Positions 7,194 through 13,812 are shown, counted from the stretch's first letter. The stretch is 13,813 bases of DNA from Nostoc sp. CHAB 5834 (GCA_020829485.1 JAIVFU010000147.1:1-13813), one strand, 5' to 3'. Program-made: numbers and translations. Notes: a model not told the origin generated them from the sequence alone.

Positions 7194-7289
7194 GTCGTAC
7201 CCCTACGGGGAAGCAAGCTACGCGCAGTGTCTCCTAATAGCGATGACTCCCTCTTCTCTCTTCCTCAGCGCCTCTGCGGTTCGATTATC
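7194..7289. repeat. Dispersed repeat cluster
   Basis: 7194-7232 carries gtacccctacggggaagc and caagctacgcgcagtgtctc, a combination that recurs widely in Nostoc-type genomes and includes the palindrome ccccTAcgggg. 7247-7289 has ctcttcctcagcgcctctgcgg followed by ttcg, a relative of the tract at about 309-332. Neither part has coding features. With the terminator, the gene fragment and the element at 7356-7435, this accounts for the 469-base stretch between the tRNA and the truncated DUF29 gene. Confidence 0.5.
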
Positions 7290-7355
7290 AGACTCATTTA
7301 GCGCAGTATGAGCGCTCACCTATACCTCAAATAAAATGGGCGTTAGCTGAATCGA

Positions 7356-7435
7356 GGTATGAATTTGGATGTAGAGACGTAAAATTTTACGTCTCTACAA
7401 GGATTTTCACCGGAATGCACAATCGTTTTCATACC
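7356..7435. repeat. 80-bp palindromic element truncating the DUF29 gene
   Basis: The outer arms ggtatgaa (7356-7363) and ttcatacc (7428-7435) are inverted repeats. Inside is a perfect 30-base palindrome at 7370-7399 (half-site tgtagagacgtaaaa), of the 'gtagagacg...cgtctctac' type common in Nostoc. The right arm encodes, on the minus strand, the final Val codon and TGA of the truncated DUF29 gene. Confidence 0.65.
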
Positions 7436-7794
7436 GCAATCAGCAATGCCAGCCCAAAAACCTCATAAAAATATGGTTTGAGGCTAGGACTTTCTTCTAG
7501 AGCTTCTCTGAGGCGTTTGCGATGCTCCCGAATTGTTGCTCGCCAACTACCACGCTTATCGGCTTGATATTTATACTTCAATAGATGCATTAGCACCACT
7601 TCCAAATTGCTTCTCAGTGCTTTCTTTTCACTCCTGCCCATTGTTTCAATTTCTTCAATCAAATTCTCTAAATCTAGTTCTGTGAGCCGACCTTGCTTGA
7701 GCAGTTCTGCTGTGGTTTGAATCCACAGGTAAAAGTCTTGCTCGTACAAATCTGAACCAGATGTTGTTTGAGATTGGGGCAGTTGGGCAGTCAT
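7429..7794 (-). CDS. DUF29 family protein, C-terminally truncated
   Basis: A 121-residue DUF29 protein (from ATG 7794; an in-frame ATG two codons upstream at 7800 is equally possible). The N-terminal 57 residues are almost identical to the protein at 460-930. The match weakens after EIETMGRSEKKAL and stops after SPSLKPYFYEVF. The last residues GLALLIAV differ, and about 35 residues of the family C-terminus (the TARRLAV...FTPEQAL part) are missing. The TGA lies within the right arm of the palindromic element at 7356-7435, and no lost C-terminus is found beyond it. It may be a working short protein or a decaying copy. It is divergent from ycf65 with about 138 bases between, including a HIP1 site near 7884. 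Confidence 0.7.
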   Translation of the reverse strand: MTAQLPQSQTTSGSDLYEQDFYLWIQTTAELLKQGRLTELDLENLIEEIETMGRSEKKALRSNLEVVLMHLLKYKYQADKRGSWRATIREHRKRLREALEESPSLKPYFYEVFGLALLIAV

Positions 7795-7932
7795 AAGCAT
7801 CTTTTGTTAGCGCCGACTAAACCTTATGGTAGACCATTCTCAATCAGAGTTTGGTCATTTGATATGGTATTGCGTTAAAATAAGCGATCGCTATCCTAGT
7901 TCAGTAATGCCCGGAAATTCCCGGAGGTGTGA

Positions 7933-8232
7933 TTGACCAAGTTTATTTTGAAAATTCTGTGGTTAGACGAAAACGTTGCTCTTGCAGTCGATCAAATTGT
8001 CGGCAAAGGCACAAGTCCCTTGACTAAGTACTTTTTTTGGCCCAGAAATGATGCCTGGGAAGAGTTAAAAAAGGAATTAGAGTCCAAACATTGGATTACT
8101 GATGTAGATCGTGTCGAGTTGCTTAATAAAGCAACAGAAGTGATTAACTACTGGCAAGAGGAAGGTAGAAACCGTCCAATGGCAGAAGCTCAATTGAAAT
8201 TTCCAGAAGTTGCCTTCACAGGTAGCGCCTGA
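7933..8232 (+). CDS. ycf65: Ribosomal small-subunit protein PSRP-3 (Ycf65)
   Basis: A 99-residue PSRP-3 (Ycf65, cS23), a 30S ribosome component confined to cyanobacteria and plastids. Recognisable family signatures are [47 protein letters not shown] and [16 protein letters not shown]. The start is TTG at 7933: the codon before it is an in-frame TGA (7930-7932), no ATG precedes the conserved region, and a strong GGAGG (7923-7927) stands five bases upstream. Length and both ends match the family. Its stop lies ten bases from the stop of the convergent kinase gene. Confidence 0.93.
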   Translation: MTKFILKILWLDENVALAVDQIVGKGTSPLTKYFFWPRNDAWEELKKELESKHWITDVDRVELLNKATEVINYWQEEGRNRPMAEAQLKFPEVAFTGSA

Positions 8233-8242
8233 TATTACAAAA

Positions 8243-10111
8243 TTAGCTGTTGTCCTGTTCTACAAGCTGCCACAGTTTGATAGTCTTGTCCCGGCTGCCA
8301 CTTACAATTAATTGTCTAACTTTGCTCACAGCAACAGCAGATACTGAGTCTATATGACCAGAGAGAGTAACAATCTCTTCTGCTGTGCTTACCCTCCAAA
8401 GTTTAACTGTTTTGTCGCAACTTGCACTTAGGAGTGTTTCGCCATCGGCAGTAAAAGCCACAGCCACCACAGACCAGGAATGGCCTACAAGTGTGCAAAT
8501 TAGCTGACCAGTGTTTACCTCCCACAATTTAATAGTGTTATCATCACTACCCGTCGCCAAAATTTGACCATCAGGACTAAAAGCGACTGTCAAAACCGCC
8601 CATGCATGACCCGAAAGGGTGCTTAACAAGCTATAGCATGGGCGGTTTTCAACAGGAGGCAGGGGGAAAAGGGAAATGTTCTCCGCCCCTTGTGGATAGT
8701 CTTTTAACTCACCACTATTCATATCCCCCTGCCCCCAGCTAAGAGCTCCCCTGCCTCTTGTTGGTATCTGCCACAGGCGAATTGTTCTGTCATAACTAGC
8801 GCTGGCTAAAAGTTTTCCATCGGGACTAAATGCCACTGAGCTTACTTGCAATTGATGCCCAGTTATGGTATAATCTTCTCTACCAGTATTTACATCCCAG
8901 AGTTTGATTGTCTTATCCCAGCTACCACTAGCGAGAATCTGCCCATCTGGACTGAAAGCAACTGATTTTACAGCGTGTGAGTGTCCCAATAAGGTGCAGA
9001 TTTGCTCTAATGTGTCAACCTGCCACAATTTGATACTTTTATCATCGCTAGCAGTTGCCAGAATTTTCCCATTTGGACTGAAGCTAACTGATTTTACAGC
9101 TTGGGAATGTCCTGATAAGCTAGCTAGGACTTTTTTGGTATTTAAATCCCACAAATTGACGATTTTATCATCACTACCACTGGCTAAAGTTTGACTGTCT
9201 GGACTAATGGCAAGGGTATTTACACTACTCAATGTCCCAGAATGTCCAGTTAGGGTGTGTAAGCATCGCCAAGGAGGATTTTGGATTTTGAGATTTTGAG
9301 TTTTACATTCTATACCCATTGCTTGCATAATTTCATTAGCTGATTGAAAGCGGCGATTAACAGCATTTTGCAGCAGCTTGTTAAGGATTTGCGCCAAGCG
9401 ATCGCTAACTTTGGTAGTAAGATATTGTTGCCAAACCCAGCAATCATTTGCAATATCATATAAATCAAAGGGAGAAATCTGGGTAAGTAAGTAAATGCAA
9501 GTAACACCTAAGCTATATAAATCACTAGCAAAAACTGCTTTCCCCTTCGCTTGTTCTGGTGCAGAGTATTCTGGACTGCCGATACTGGTTTCAAATGTTA
9601 GCCGATCAATTTCTGTGACAATTTTCGCAGTGGTAAAATCGACTATAACGAAATTCCCCTTTTTAGTAATTGGGGATCTACGGATGATATTTTGGGGTTT
9701 AATATCGCGGTGGATGATGTGGCGTAGGCGTAGCCCGCCGCAGGCATCGCTAATCAACTGGAAAACTGGCAACACATCTTCTAAAAGTTGCCAAATCTGA
9801 GTTTCATTAAAAGCACCTTCTTCTTCAACCACTTGAGCTAAATTAGTGCCTGCAATAAACTCCTGCACTAAATAGAAATGCCCATTCTGCTGAAAATAAG
9901 CCAATAAAGCGGGAATTTGCGGATGTTTCCCTAATTGCTCTAGCTGTTGCGCCTTTTGCTGAAAATCTTTAAATGTTTCGTATTCCTGCGAGATTTCTTG
10001 AACAACGCAAGGAATTGGCGGAAACTGACCCTCATCTACAGCAAGAAAGGTTTTACAGAATCCCCCTTTACCAATGTGCTTGATTAAACGATAACGTTCT
10101 TGTATCAGCAA
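8243..10111 (-). CDS. Hanks-type Ser/Thr kinase fused to a seven-bladed WD40 propeller, atypical active site
   Basis: A 622-residue protein. The kinase domain (about 7-265) has a glycine loop GKGGFCKTFLAVD (14-26), HRDIKPQN (134-141, catalytic Asp136 and Asn141), the metal-binding Asp158 and SAPEQ (183-187). Two positions are odd: the beta-3 lysine, normally CV[IV]KQ in this family, is Gln38 (CVVQE), and DFG is DFT (158-160). Seven WD repeats follow (about 283-616), each with GH...V..[VL]AFSPDG...D.TIKLW. There are two in-frame insertions: SDACGGLRLR (121-130) just before HRD, from a dispersed repeat, and about 38 residues (450-487) between blades 4 and 5, bounded by inverted repeats. Such proteins are cytosolic signalling proteins in filamentous cyanobacteria; no transmembrane segment is seen. 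The start is TTG 10111 (LLIQERYRLIKHIG), with no ATG upstream before an in-frame stop and a weak ribosome-binding site, so the start is uncertain. Activity is uncertain. Confidence 0.9.
   Translation of the reverse strand: MLIQERYRLIKHIGKGGFCKTFLAVDEGQFPPIPCVVQEISQEYETFKDFQQKAQQLEQLGKHPQIPALLAYFQQNGHFYLVQEFIAGTNLAQVVEEEGAFNETQIWQLLEDVLPVFQLISDACGGLRLRHIIHRDIKPQNIIRRSPITKKGNFVIVDFTTAKIVTEIDRLTFETSIGSPEYSAPEQAKGKAVFASDLYSLGVTCIYLLTQISPFDLYDIANDCWVWQQYLTTKVSDRLAQILNKLLQNAVNRRFQSANEIMQAMGIECKTQNLKIQNPPWRCLHTLTGHSGTLSSVNTLAISPDSQTLASGSDDKIVNLWDLNTKKVLASLSGHSQAVKSVSFSPNGKILATASDDKSIKLWQVDTLEQICTLLGHSHAVKSVAFSPDGQILASGSWDKTIKLWDVNTGREDYTITGHQLQVSSVAFSPDGKLLASASYDRTIRLWQIPTRGRGALSWGQGDMNSGELKDYPQGAENISLFPLPPVENRPCYSLLSTLSGHAWAVLTVAFSPDGQILATGSDDNTIKLWEVNTGQLICTLVGHSWSVVAVAFTADGETLLSASCDKTVKLWRVSTAEEIVTLSGHIDSVSAVAVSKVRQLIVSGSRDKTIKLWQLVEQDNS
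8650..8763. repeat. 114-bp in-frame element with terminal inverted repeats inside the WD40 gene
   Basis: caacaggaggcagggg (8650-8665) and cccctgcctcttgttg (8748-8763) are inverted at 15 of 16 positions, with a perfect 10-base core (gaggcagggg). The span of 114 bases (or 102 for the core) is a multiple of three and carries no stop in the reading frame, so it reads through as a Gly/Pro-rich linker. The interior has low-complexity gggggcagggg and gggaaaaggg words unlike the surrounding coding DNA. Confidence 0.7.
9721..9750. repeat. Small dispersed repeat inserted in the kinase domain
   Basis: On the minus strand this reads gcgatgcctgcggcgggc followed by tacgcctacgcc, a GC-rich word I recognise as a high-copy small dispersed repeat in Nostoc genomes. 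It encodes SDACGGLRLR at residues 121-130, where relatives have about four residues between QFI and VIHRD, a net gain of about seven residues. Confidence 0.65.
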
Positions 10112-10219
10112 AGTTTTTGTGCTAAAATCATCAACTGTTCATGGTAAGAGACACACTCAGGTATTGTAATTGAGCCTTTGAATCCTCGTATTGGCGATCG
10201 CAATGTAGACTGATTATCT

Positions 10220-10801
10220 TTAAGCTTGATTTTCTGCATCAAATATTTGTGATACTTTGAAATTTAGTTGACCCAATTGTGGAGATACAACTAAATTACT
10301 ACCAGCAAAGTTACCTATCTCAGTGTAAGTTTTGTCAGTAAGTTCTAAGATTAATATAGTTTTAGTTTCGGGATCGATAATCCAATATTCAGGAATACCA
10401 CAATCTTGATACTGCGATCGCTTGGCGATGAAATCTCTATCTCGTTGCAATTCTCCTGGGCTAACGACTTCAATCACCAGTAGAGAAGGTAGCATTGACA
10501 AGCGAATAGTATTACGTTTTGCTAACTGCTGAATATGCTCTTGGCAAATAATTGTCAAGTCAGGATAACGGTTTCTAGGTTCTCCTCTGACTTCCAGTTC
10601 TAAACCATGTCCTCGAACTCGATCAATCCCTACAACCATCGCAAAAATCAGGAAAAGACGATTTGCAATCTGAACATTAGTTACTGATTCTGGAGGCATT
10701 TCGATTAACTCTCCATTAAACAACTCATAGAGTTTATCTGAGCTATCTTCATAAGATAGATATTCTTCAAAGCTTTGGAATCTATGTTTAATTTGTACCA
10801 T
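10220..10801 (-). CDS. Uma2 family (DUF820) putative restriction-endonuclease-fold protein
   Basis: A 193-residue Uma2 protein, a PD-(D/E)XK-fold family greatly expanded in cyanobacteria and of mostly unknown role. Markers in order: FEEYLSYEDSSDKLYELFNGELIEMPPES (11-39), RYPDLTII (79-85, acidic Asp81), LLVIEVVSPGE (107-117, Glu111), Lys127 in AKRSQYQ, and CGIPEYWIIDPETKTI (134-149). The D81/E111 pair and the GxPEYWxxDP signature are intact, so the active site could work. The start ATG 10801 (MVQIKHRFQSFEEYL) agrees with family N-termini. It is upstream of and co-directional with the kinase gene, 108 bases apart, with a HIP1 site near 10193 between them; I see no terminator in the gap. A functional link to the kinase is not shown. 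Confidence 0.88.
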   Translation of the reverse strand: MVQIKHRFQSFEEYLSYEDSSDKLYELFNGELIEMPPESVTNVQIANRLFLIFAMVVGIDRVRGHGLELEVRGEPRNRYPDLTIICQEHIQQLAKRNTIRLSMLPSLLVIEVVSPGELQRDRDFIAKRSQYQDCGIPEYWIIDPETKTILILELTDKTYTEIGNFAGSNLVVSPQLGQLNFKVSQIFDAENQA

Positions 10802-10848
10802 CAGGGTTGCTCCATGATGAGTCTTAATGCAAGTTTAGCTTAATTCAC

Positions 10849-10981
10849 TTTACCCCTCCCTAACCCTCCCCCATGTATTGGGGATGTATACACAAGTCGA
10901 ATTACCCCCCTTAGAAAGGGGGGAAATAGAAAAAATGTTGTTCCCTCCCCAATATATCGGGGAGGGTTAGGGTGGGGTAAA
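10849..10981. repeat. MITE-like element A with 23-bp terminal inverted repeats
   Basis: tttacccctccctaaccctc continuing to 10871 is the inverted complement of 10959-10981 at 22 of 23 positions. Inside is a perfect hairpin, cccccctt-aga-aagggggg (10905-10923), and further ccccatgtattgggg-type hairpins. The reverse complement shares its order of motifs with element B at 13478-13563. The remaining gap sequence to 11095 holds two gtatacac words (near 10887 and 11012) and a repeated gatgtattggggaggga, and no gene. Confidence 0.7.
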
Positions 10982-11095
10982 ATCGATATTTATTAACTAC
11001 TTCAGACTTATGTATACACGGTAGATGTATTGGGGAGGGAAGTAGATTTCCTGTTTGGGTAGGATAGCACATCTGTGTTACTCTACCGGATGTTG

Positions 11096-13210
11096 CTAAT
11101 GTTGCTTATCCACCGGAAAATTAACAATTATAGGTGGAATACCGTTTTCTGTATTTGATTGTGCTTGGTTAACTACTGGTTGCGGATGTAAAGGCGTTGG
11201 TGTCAATTCACCCTTACCAGCTTGATTCCATAAAATCATGGATAGTAGCCCATCCACTAAGCCGTTATTACTGCCGTTACCGCTAACTAAGACATCTGGA
11301 ATCAAGCGGACATTGCGATCGCCTATAATCTGCATTAGCTGCATTGCTGTATAACCATGTGAACCCAAGGCTTCCACACCAGCCTGGTAAGTTTCAGCTT
11401 TGGCGTTACCTGTGGCGCGAATACCTTCAGCCTCAGCAATTGCCCGGAGTTTTGTCCCCTCAGCTTCACCGTTCGCCTGCTTAATTTGGGCTTGGGCTTT
11501 CAAATCGGCAATCTGCACACTCTGCTCTGATTGCACCATTTCTTCTTGGATATCAGCCAGTGCTGTCTCCCGGACAAGTTGTTGCCGTTGGGTTTGCGCC
11601 ATCTGCTGAACTTCGTAAGTTTTGCGTTTTTCTTCAGCAATTTTCCGGTCTGTCAGTGTGTGCATTAATTCATCGGGTGGTGTAATCAAACCAATCAATG
11701 AATCCACCGCTTGCACGTCATAAGCACGTAAGGCAGATTTAACGTATTCGGAAGCTTCAACTTGGCGATCGCTTCGCGCAGTTAAGAAATCCAAGATAGT
11801 ATACTCTTGAGCCGAGTTGCGGAAATAATTCCCCACAATGGGGCGCAAAACCTGATCGATGACGTTTTGCATCGAACCTAAGCGGGAAATCACTTTCGGC
11901 GCATCGGAAGCACCAATATGGATAATTTGGAATATTTCTAAATCAAAGGTGAAACCATCAAATGATAGCAGTTTCAGCGCCTGCAAGTTGGTATCATAAC
12001 CGTGTTTGCCAGTAATCCTTTCAGTGAAGTTTAAGACAATATTTGTGGTTGGTACTAGCTCAATTTTCATCACCTTAGTATTGAGCGGGTGTTTCCCAGG
12101 ATACAACGGCTCAACCCAAACGCCCTTATGTCCTTGGTTTACCAAGTTCCCGTGGGTGAAAGATGCTCCACTCACATCTTCGTGTTCTTTGCCTACGAAA
12201 GAAATCACCACACCCACATAACCGATAGGGATTTCAGTCATCGGGACTTGTTCAATATTTACCAACCAAGGGTTCAAGTTCCACGAACCCGATAATAATA
12301 CCTGTTCTTGTAAACCCCGTTGTCCCCCAGCATCGATAAATTTTTGACCATTTTGGAAATTATCATGGCCGTTAATAACGCGTCCAGCAATTTCACCTGC
12401 TGCGATCGCTGAACCATCTAAAGTAGTAACAATACCAACCTTCTCTGCTGCTATTTCATAAATGTGCAACTGTTGTGCACTCATGCCATGACTACTGGCA
12501 TTTGCAGCTGTAATCACTTTAAACAGCGCAGTGTTGATGCGGTAAGTACCTGCGGTGAGAAAACTCATTTGCCGCCCTTTTTCCCCGCCTTGGGTGAGGA
12601 ATTTCCGAGCATCTTGGAAGTTGTCACAATCGACGATTTTACCCAGAATGCGCTCTGGTGGGTTTGATTTGCCGTCTGCTGCCACAATCAAGGCGATTTC
12701 CCCTTGGGGAATAACAATTACCGACTCTTTCTTGACAGAATATTGCCAAGGCCAATAGCCCCAGTGCCAACCAGGAGCTAAAGTATCTGCCTGTAAGCCA
12801 GCTTCGCCGTTGAGGGCAATTAAACTGCCGGCGGGTAATCCGCGCCCGGAAAGGGTGAATTTCCTTACCACAATGCCGACTTCACGTTCGCCAATAACCA
12901 CCAGTCCGCCAAAGAATAGGGGGACGAATATGACTAAACCACCGATAAGTACGATGGGAACTAGTACAAAACCATCAATTCCCGCAGTTTGATATTGAAT
13001 CTTGCTAGTTTTTAACTGGACAATATTTGGTGTGGTCTGATTTAGCTGTACTGATGCCGAATTGATTTCTTTGGGAGTATTTATTTTTACAGAAGTAGCA
13101 CTGCTAGAATGAATACTACCAGCGATCGCTAAGGCTGCTACAATAGATGTGGCAAGATTAGCTAGCTTATTTTGTTTACGTGTACCAAGCAAAGATGAAA
13201 AGCTTTTCAT
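11096..13210 (-). CDS. SPFH/Band-7 flotillin-like membrane protein with an expanded N-terminal region
   Basis: A 704-residue protein. Residues 1-36 include a hydrophobic helix (LATSIVAALAIAG) that could be a signal or first anchor. Residues 79-105 form a strong membrane segment. Four successive beta-rich modules follow, at about 106-166, 167-232, 252-322 and 327-386, each with the pattern [IV]xxGExGIV...G...G...L.PG...N...V. The SPFH/Band-7 core (about 385-510) contains LKLLSFDGFTFDLEIF and QVLRPIVGNYFRN. A long charged coiled coil (515-605) has EEKRKTYEVQQMAQTQRQQ and repeated AEAEG/AEAEGT words typical of flotillins, and a Pro/Asn-rich tail ends the protein. SPFH proteins form oligomeric scaffolds on membranes; the client is unknown. 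Modules 2 and 3 are clearly duplicated (DNFQDARKFLTQGGEKG and DNFQNGQKFIDAGGQRG). ATG 13210 is the first start. It appears to be transcribed alone. Confidence 0.88.
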   Translation of the reverse strand: MKSFSSLLGTRKQNKLANLATSIVAALAIAGSIHSSSATSVKINTPKEINSASVQLNQTTPNIVQLKTSKIQYQTAGIDGFVLVPIVLIGGLVIFVPLFFGGLVVIGEREVGIVVRKFTLSGRGLPAGSLIALNGEAGLQADTLAPGWHWGYWPWQYSVKKESVIVIPQGEIALIVAADGKSNPPERILGKIVDCDNFQDARKFLTQGGEKGRQMSFLTAGTYRINTALFKVITAANASSHGMSAQQLHIYEIAAEKVGIVTTLDGSAIAAGEIAGRVINGHDNFQNGQKFIDAGGQRGLQEQVLLSGSWNLNPWLVNIEQVPMTEIPIGYVGVVISFVGKEHEDVSGASFTHGNLVNQGHKGVWVEPLYPGKHPLNTKVMKIELVPTTNIVLNFTERITGKHGYDTNLQALKLLSFDGFTFDLEIFQIIHIGASDAPKVISRLGSMQNVIDQVLRPIVGNYFRNSAQEYTILDFLTARSDRQVEASEYVKSALRAYDVQAVDSLIGLITPPDELMHTLTDRKIAEEKRKTYEVQQMAQTQRQQLVRETALADIQEEMVQSEQSVQIADLKAQAQIKQANGEAEGTKLRAIAEAEGIRATGNAKAETYQAGVEALGSHGYTAMQLMQIIGDRNVRLIPDVLVSGNGSNNGLVDGLLSMILWNQAGKGELTPTPLHPQPVVNQAQSNTENGIPPIIVNFPVDKQH

Positions 13211-13314
13211 AATTTGTGCCCATTAGAGCAACTAATTAGTTAAGTTAACACTTCACCAGGGCAAGCCTTGATTTCTTAAACTTGGCGTAATTTTTTAAAA
13301 ATTAATAAATATGT

Positions 13315-13341
13315 TGTAGGTTGGACATTGCCCAACCTACA
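13315..13341. repeat. Short hairpin repeat
   Basis: tgtaggttgg (13315-13324) and ccaacctaca (13332-13341) form a perfect 10-bp stem with a seven-base loop. This 'tgtaggttggg' word is a frequent dispersed repeat in Nostoc-type genomes. It lies upstream of the flotillin-like gene; no T-run follows on either strand, so it is not called a terminator. Confidence 0.65.
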
Positions 13342-13402
13342 AAGTTGAAATATAGCGGTTCTCGTTTACGTGAGGGACACGCGTAGGGGCACGGCACTGC
13401 CT

Positions 13403-13605
13403 ATAGGTGTCAACTTAACGTGAAACCCTTGTCAAGACGTGATATTCAGTTCTCTGGCTTCCCATCACGATCCGCATCACCCCACCCTAACCCTCCCCTT
13501 TCTAAGGGGAGGGAACTAAATTTCTTGTTTCCCCCCTTGATAAGGGGGGATTAAGGGGGGTAAAACGCCTGTGGGACATGTATTTGAGCTTAAGTTGACA
13601 CCTAT
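13403..13605. mobile_element. 203-bp MITE-like element with perfect 16-bp terminal inverted repeats
   Basis: ataggtgtcaacttaa (13403-13418) and ttaagttgacacctat (13590-13605) are exact inverted repeats. The outside bases ggcactgcct (13393-13402) recur directly at 13607-13616, resembling a target duplication, but the right-hand copy continues into a third ataggtgtcaacttaa (13617-13632), making a perfect 29-bp direct repeat (13393-13421 and 13607-13635). The element carries element B (13478-13563) inside. It encodes no transposase, so movement would need one in trans. Confidence 0.6.
13478..13563. repeat. MITE-like element B, relative of element A
   Basis: It begins caccccaccctaaccctccc and contains two perfect hairpins: ccctcccctt-tct-aaggggaggg (13491-13513) and cccccctt-gat-aagggggg (13531-13549). 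The order of words (accccaccctaaccctcccc, loop, ggggagggaac, AT-rich spacer, ttcccccctt, aagggggg) is the same as in the reverse complement of 10849-10981, so the two are copies of one family with variable loops. Confidence 0.65.
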
Positions 13606-13649
13606 GGGCACTGCCTATAGGTGTCAACTTAACGTAAAAGTCATGTCCC

Positions 13650-13671
13650 GCAAGGAACTTCAGTTCCTTGC
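13650..13671. repeat. Hairpin repeat gcaaggaac/gttccttgc
   Basis: A perfect nine-base stem with loop ttca, followed by ctaatagctaaagtctactt, a tail that accompanies this hairpin in dispersed Nostoc repeats. With the elements listed above, it accounts for most of the gene-free stretch 13211-13731; the first 100 bases upstream of the flotillin-like gene are AT-rich and presumably hold its promoter. Confidence 0.55.
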
Positions 13672-13731
13672 TAATAGCTAAAGTCTACTTAAGTAAGTCG
13701 GCAGGAAAAATCATAACTATGTAACGAAAAG

Positions 13732-13812
13732 TTAACCAGAACTGTTAGAGCTAAATTTAATACGTTGTGTACTGTAGTTTCCTTTTTCCCCTCTAGCTTG
13801 AATACCACCAAT
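13732..13812 (-). CDS. Possible C-terminal end of a leftward gene running off the window
   Basis: On the minus strand 26 codons are open from the window edge to TAA (13732-13734), reading IGGIQARGEKGNYSTQRI then KFSSNSSG. The hydrophilic composition and placement at the end of a repeat-rich gap fit the end of a gene. Another frame is also open here, so this is a weak call. Family not recognised. Confidence 0.25.
   Translation of the reverse strand: MGGIQARGEKGNYSTQRIKFSSNSSG

Noticed and set aside
8904..9194. 96-residue ORF opposite the WD40 repeats
   Set aside because: Its internal periodicity mirrors the WD repeats on the coding strand, so it is an antisense shadow.
8243..10801. Kinase-WD40 plus Uma2 nuclease as a two-gene defence system
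   Set aside because: Both families are extremely common and scattered in filamentous cyanobacteria. A 108-base gap and co-orientation alone do not show a functional pair, and no other defence component is present.
11400..12992. Several 60-71 residue plus-strand ORFs opposite the flotillin-like gene
   Set aside because: They lie wholly within a well-supported coding region on the other strand and have no recognisable features.
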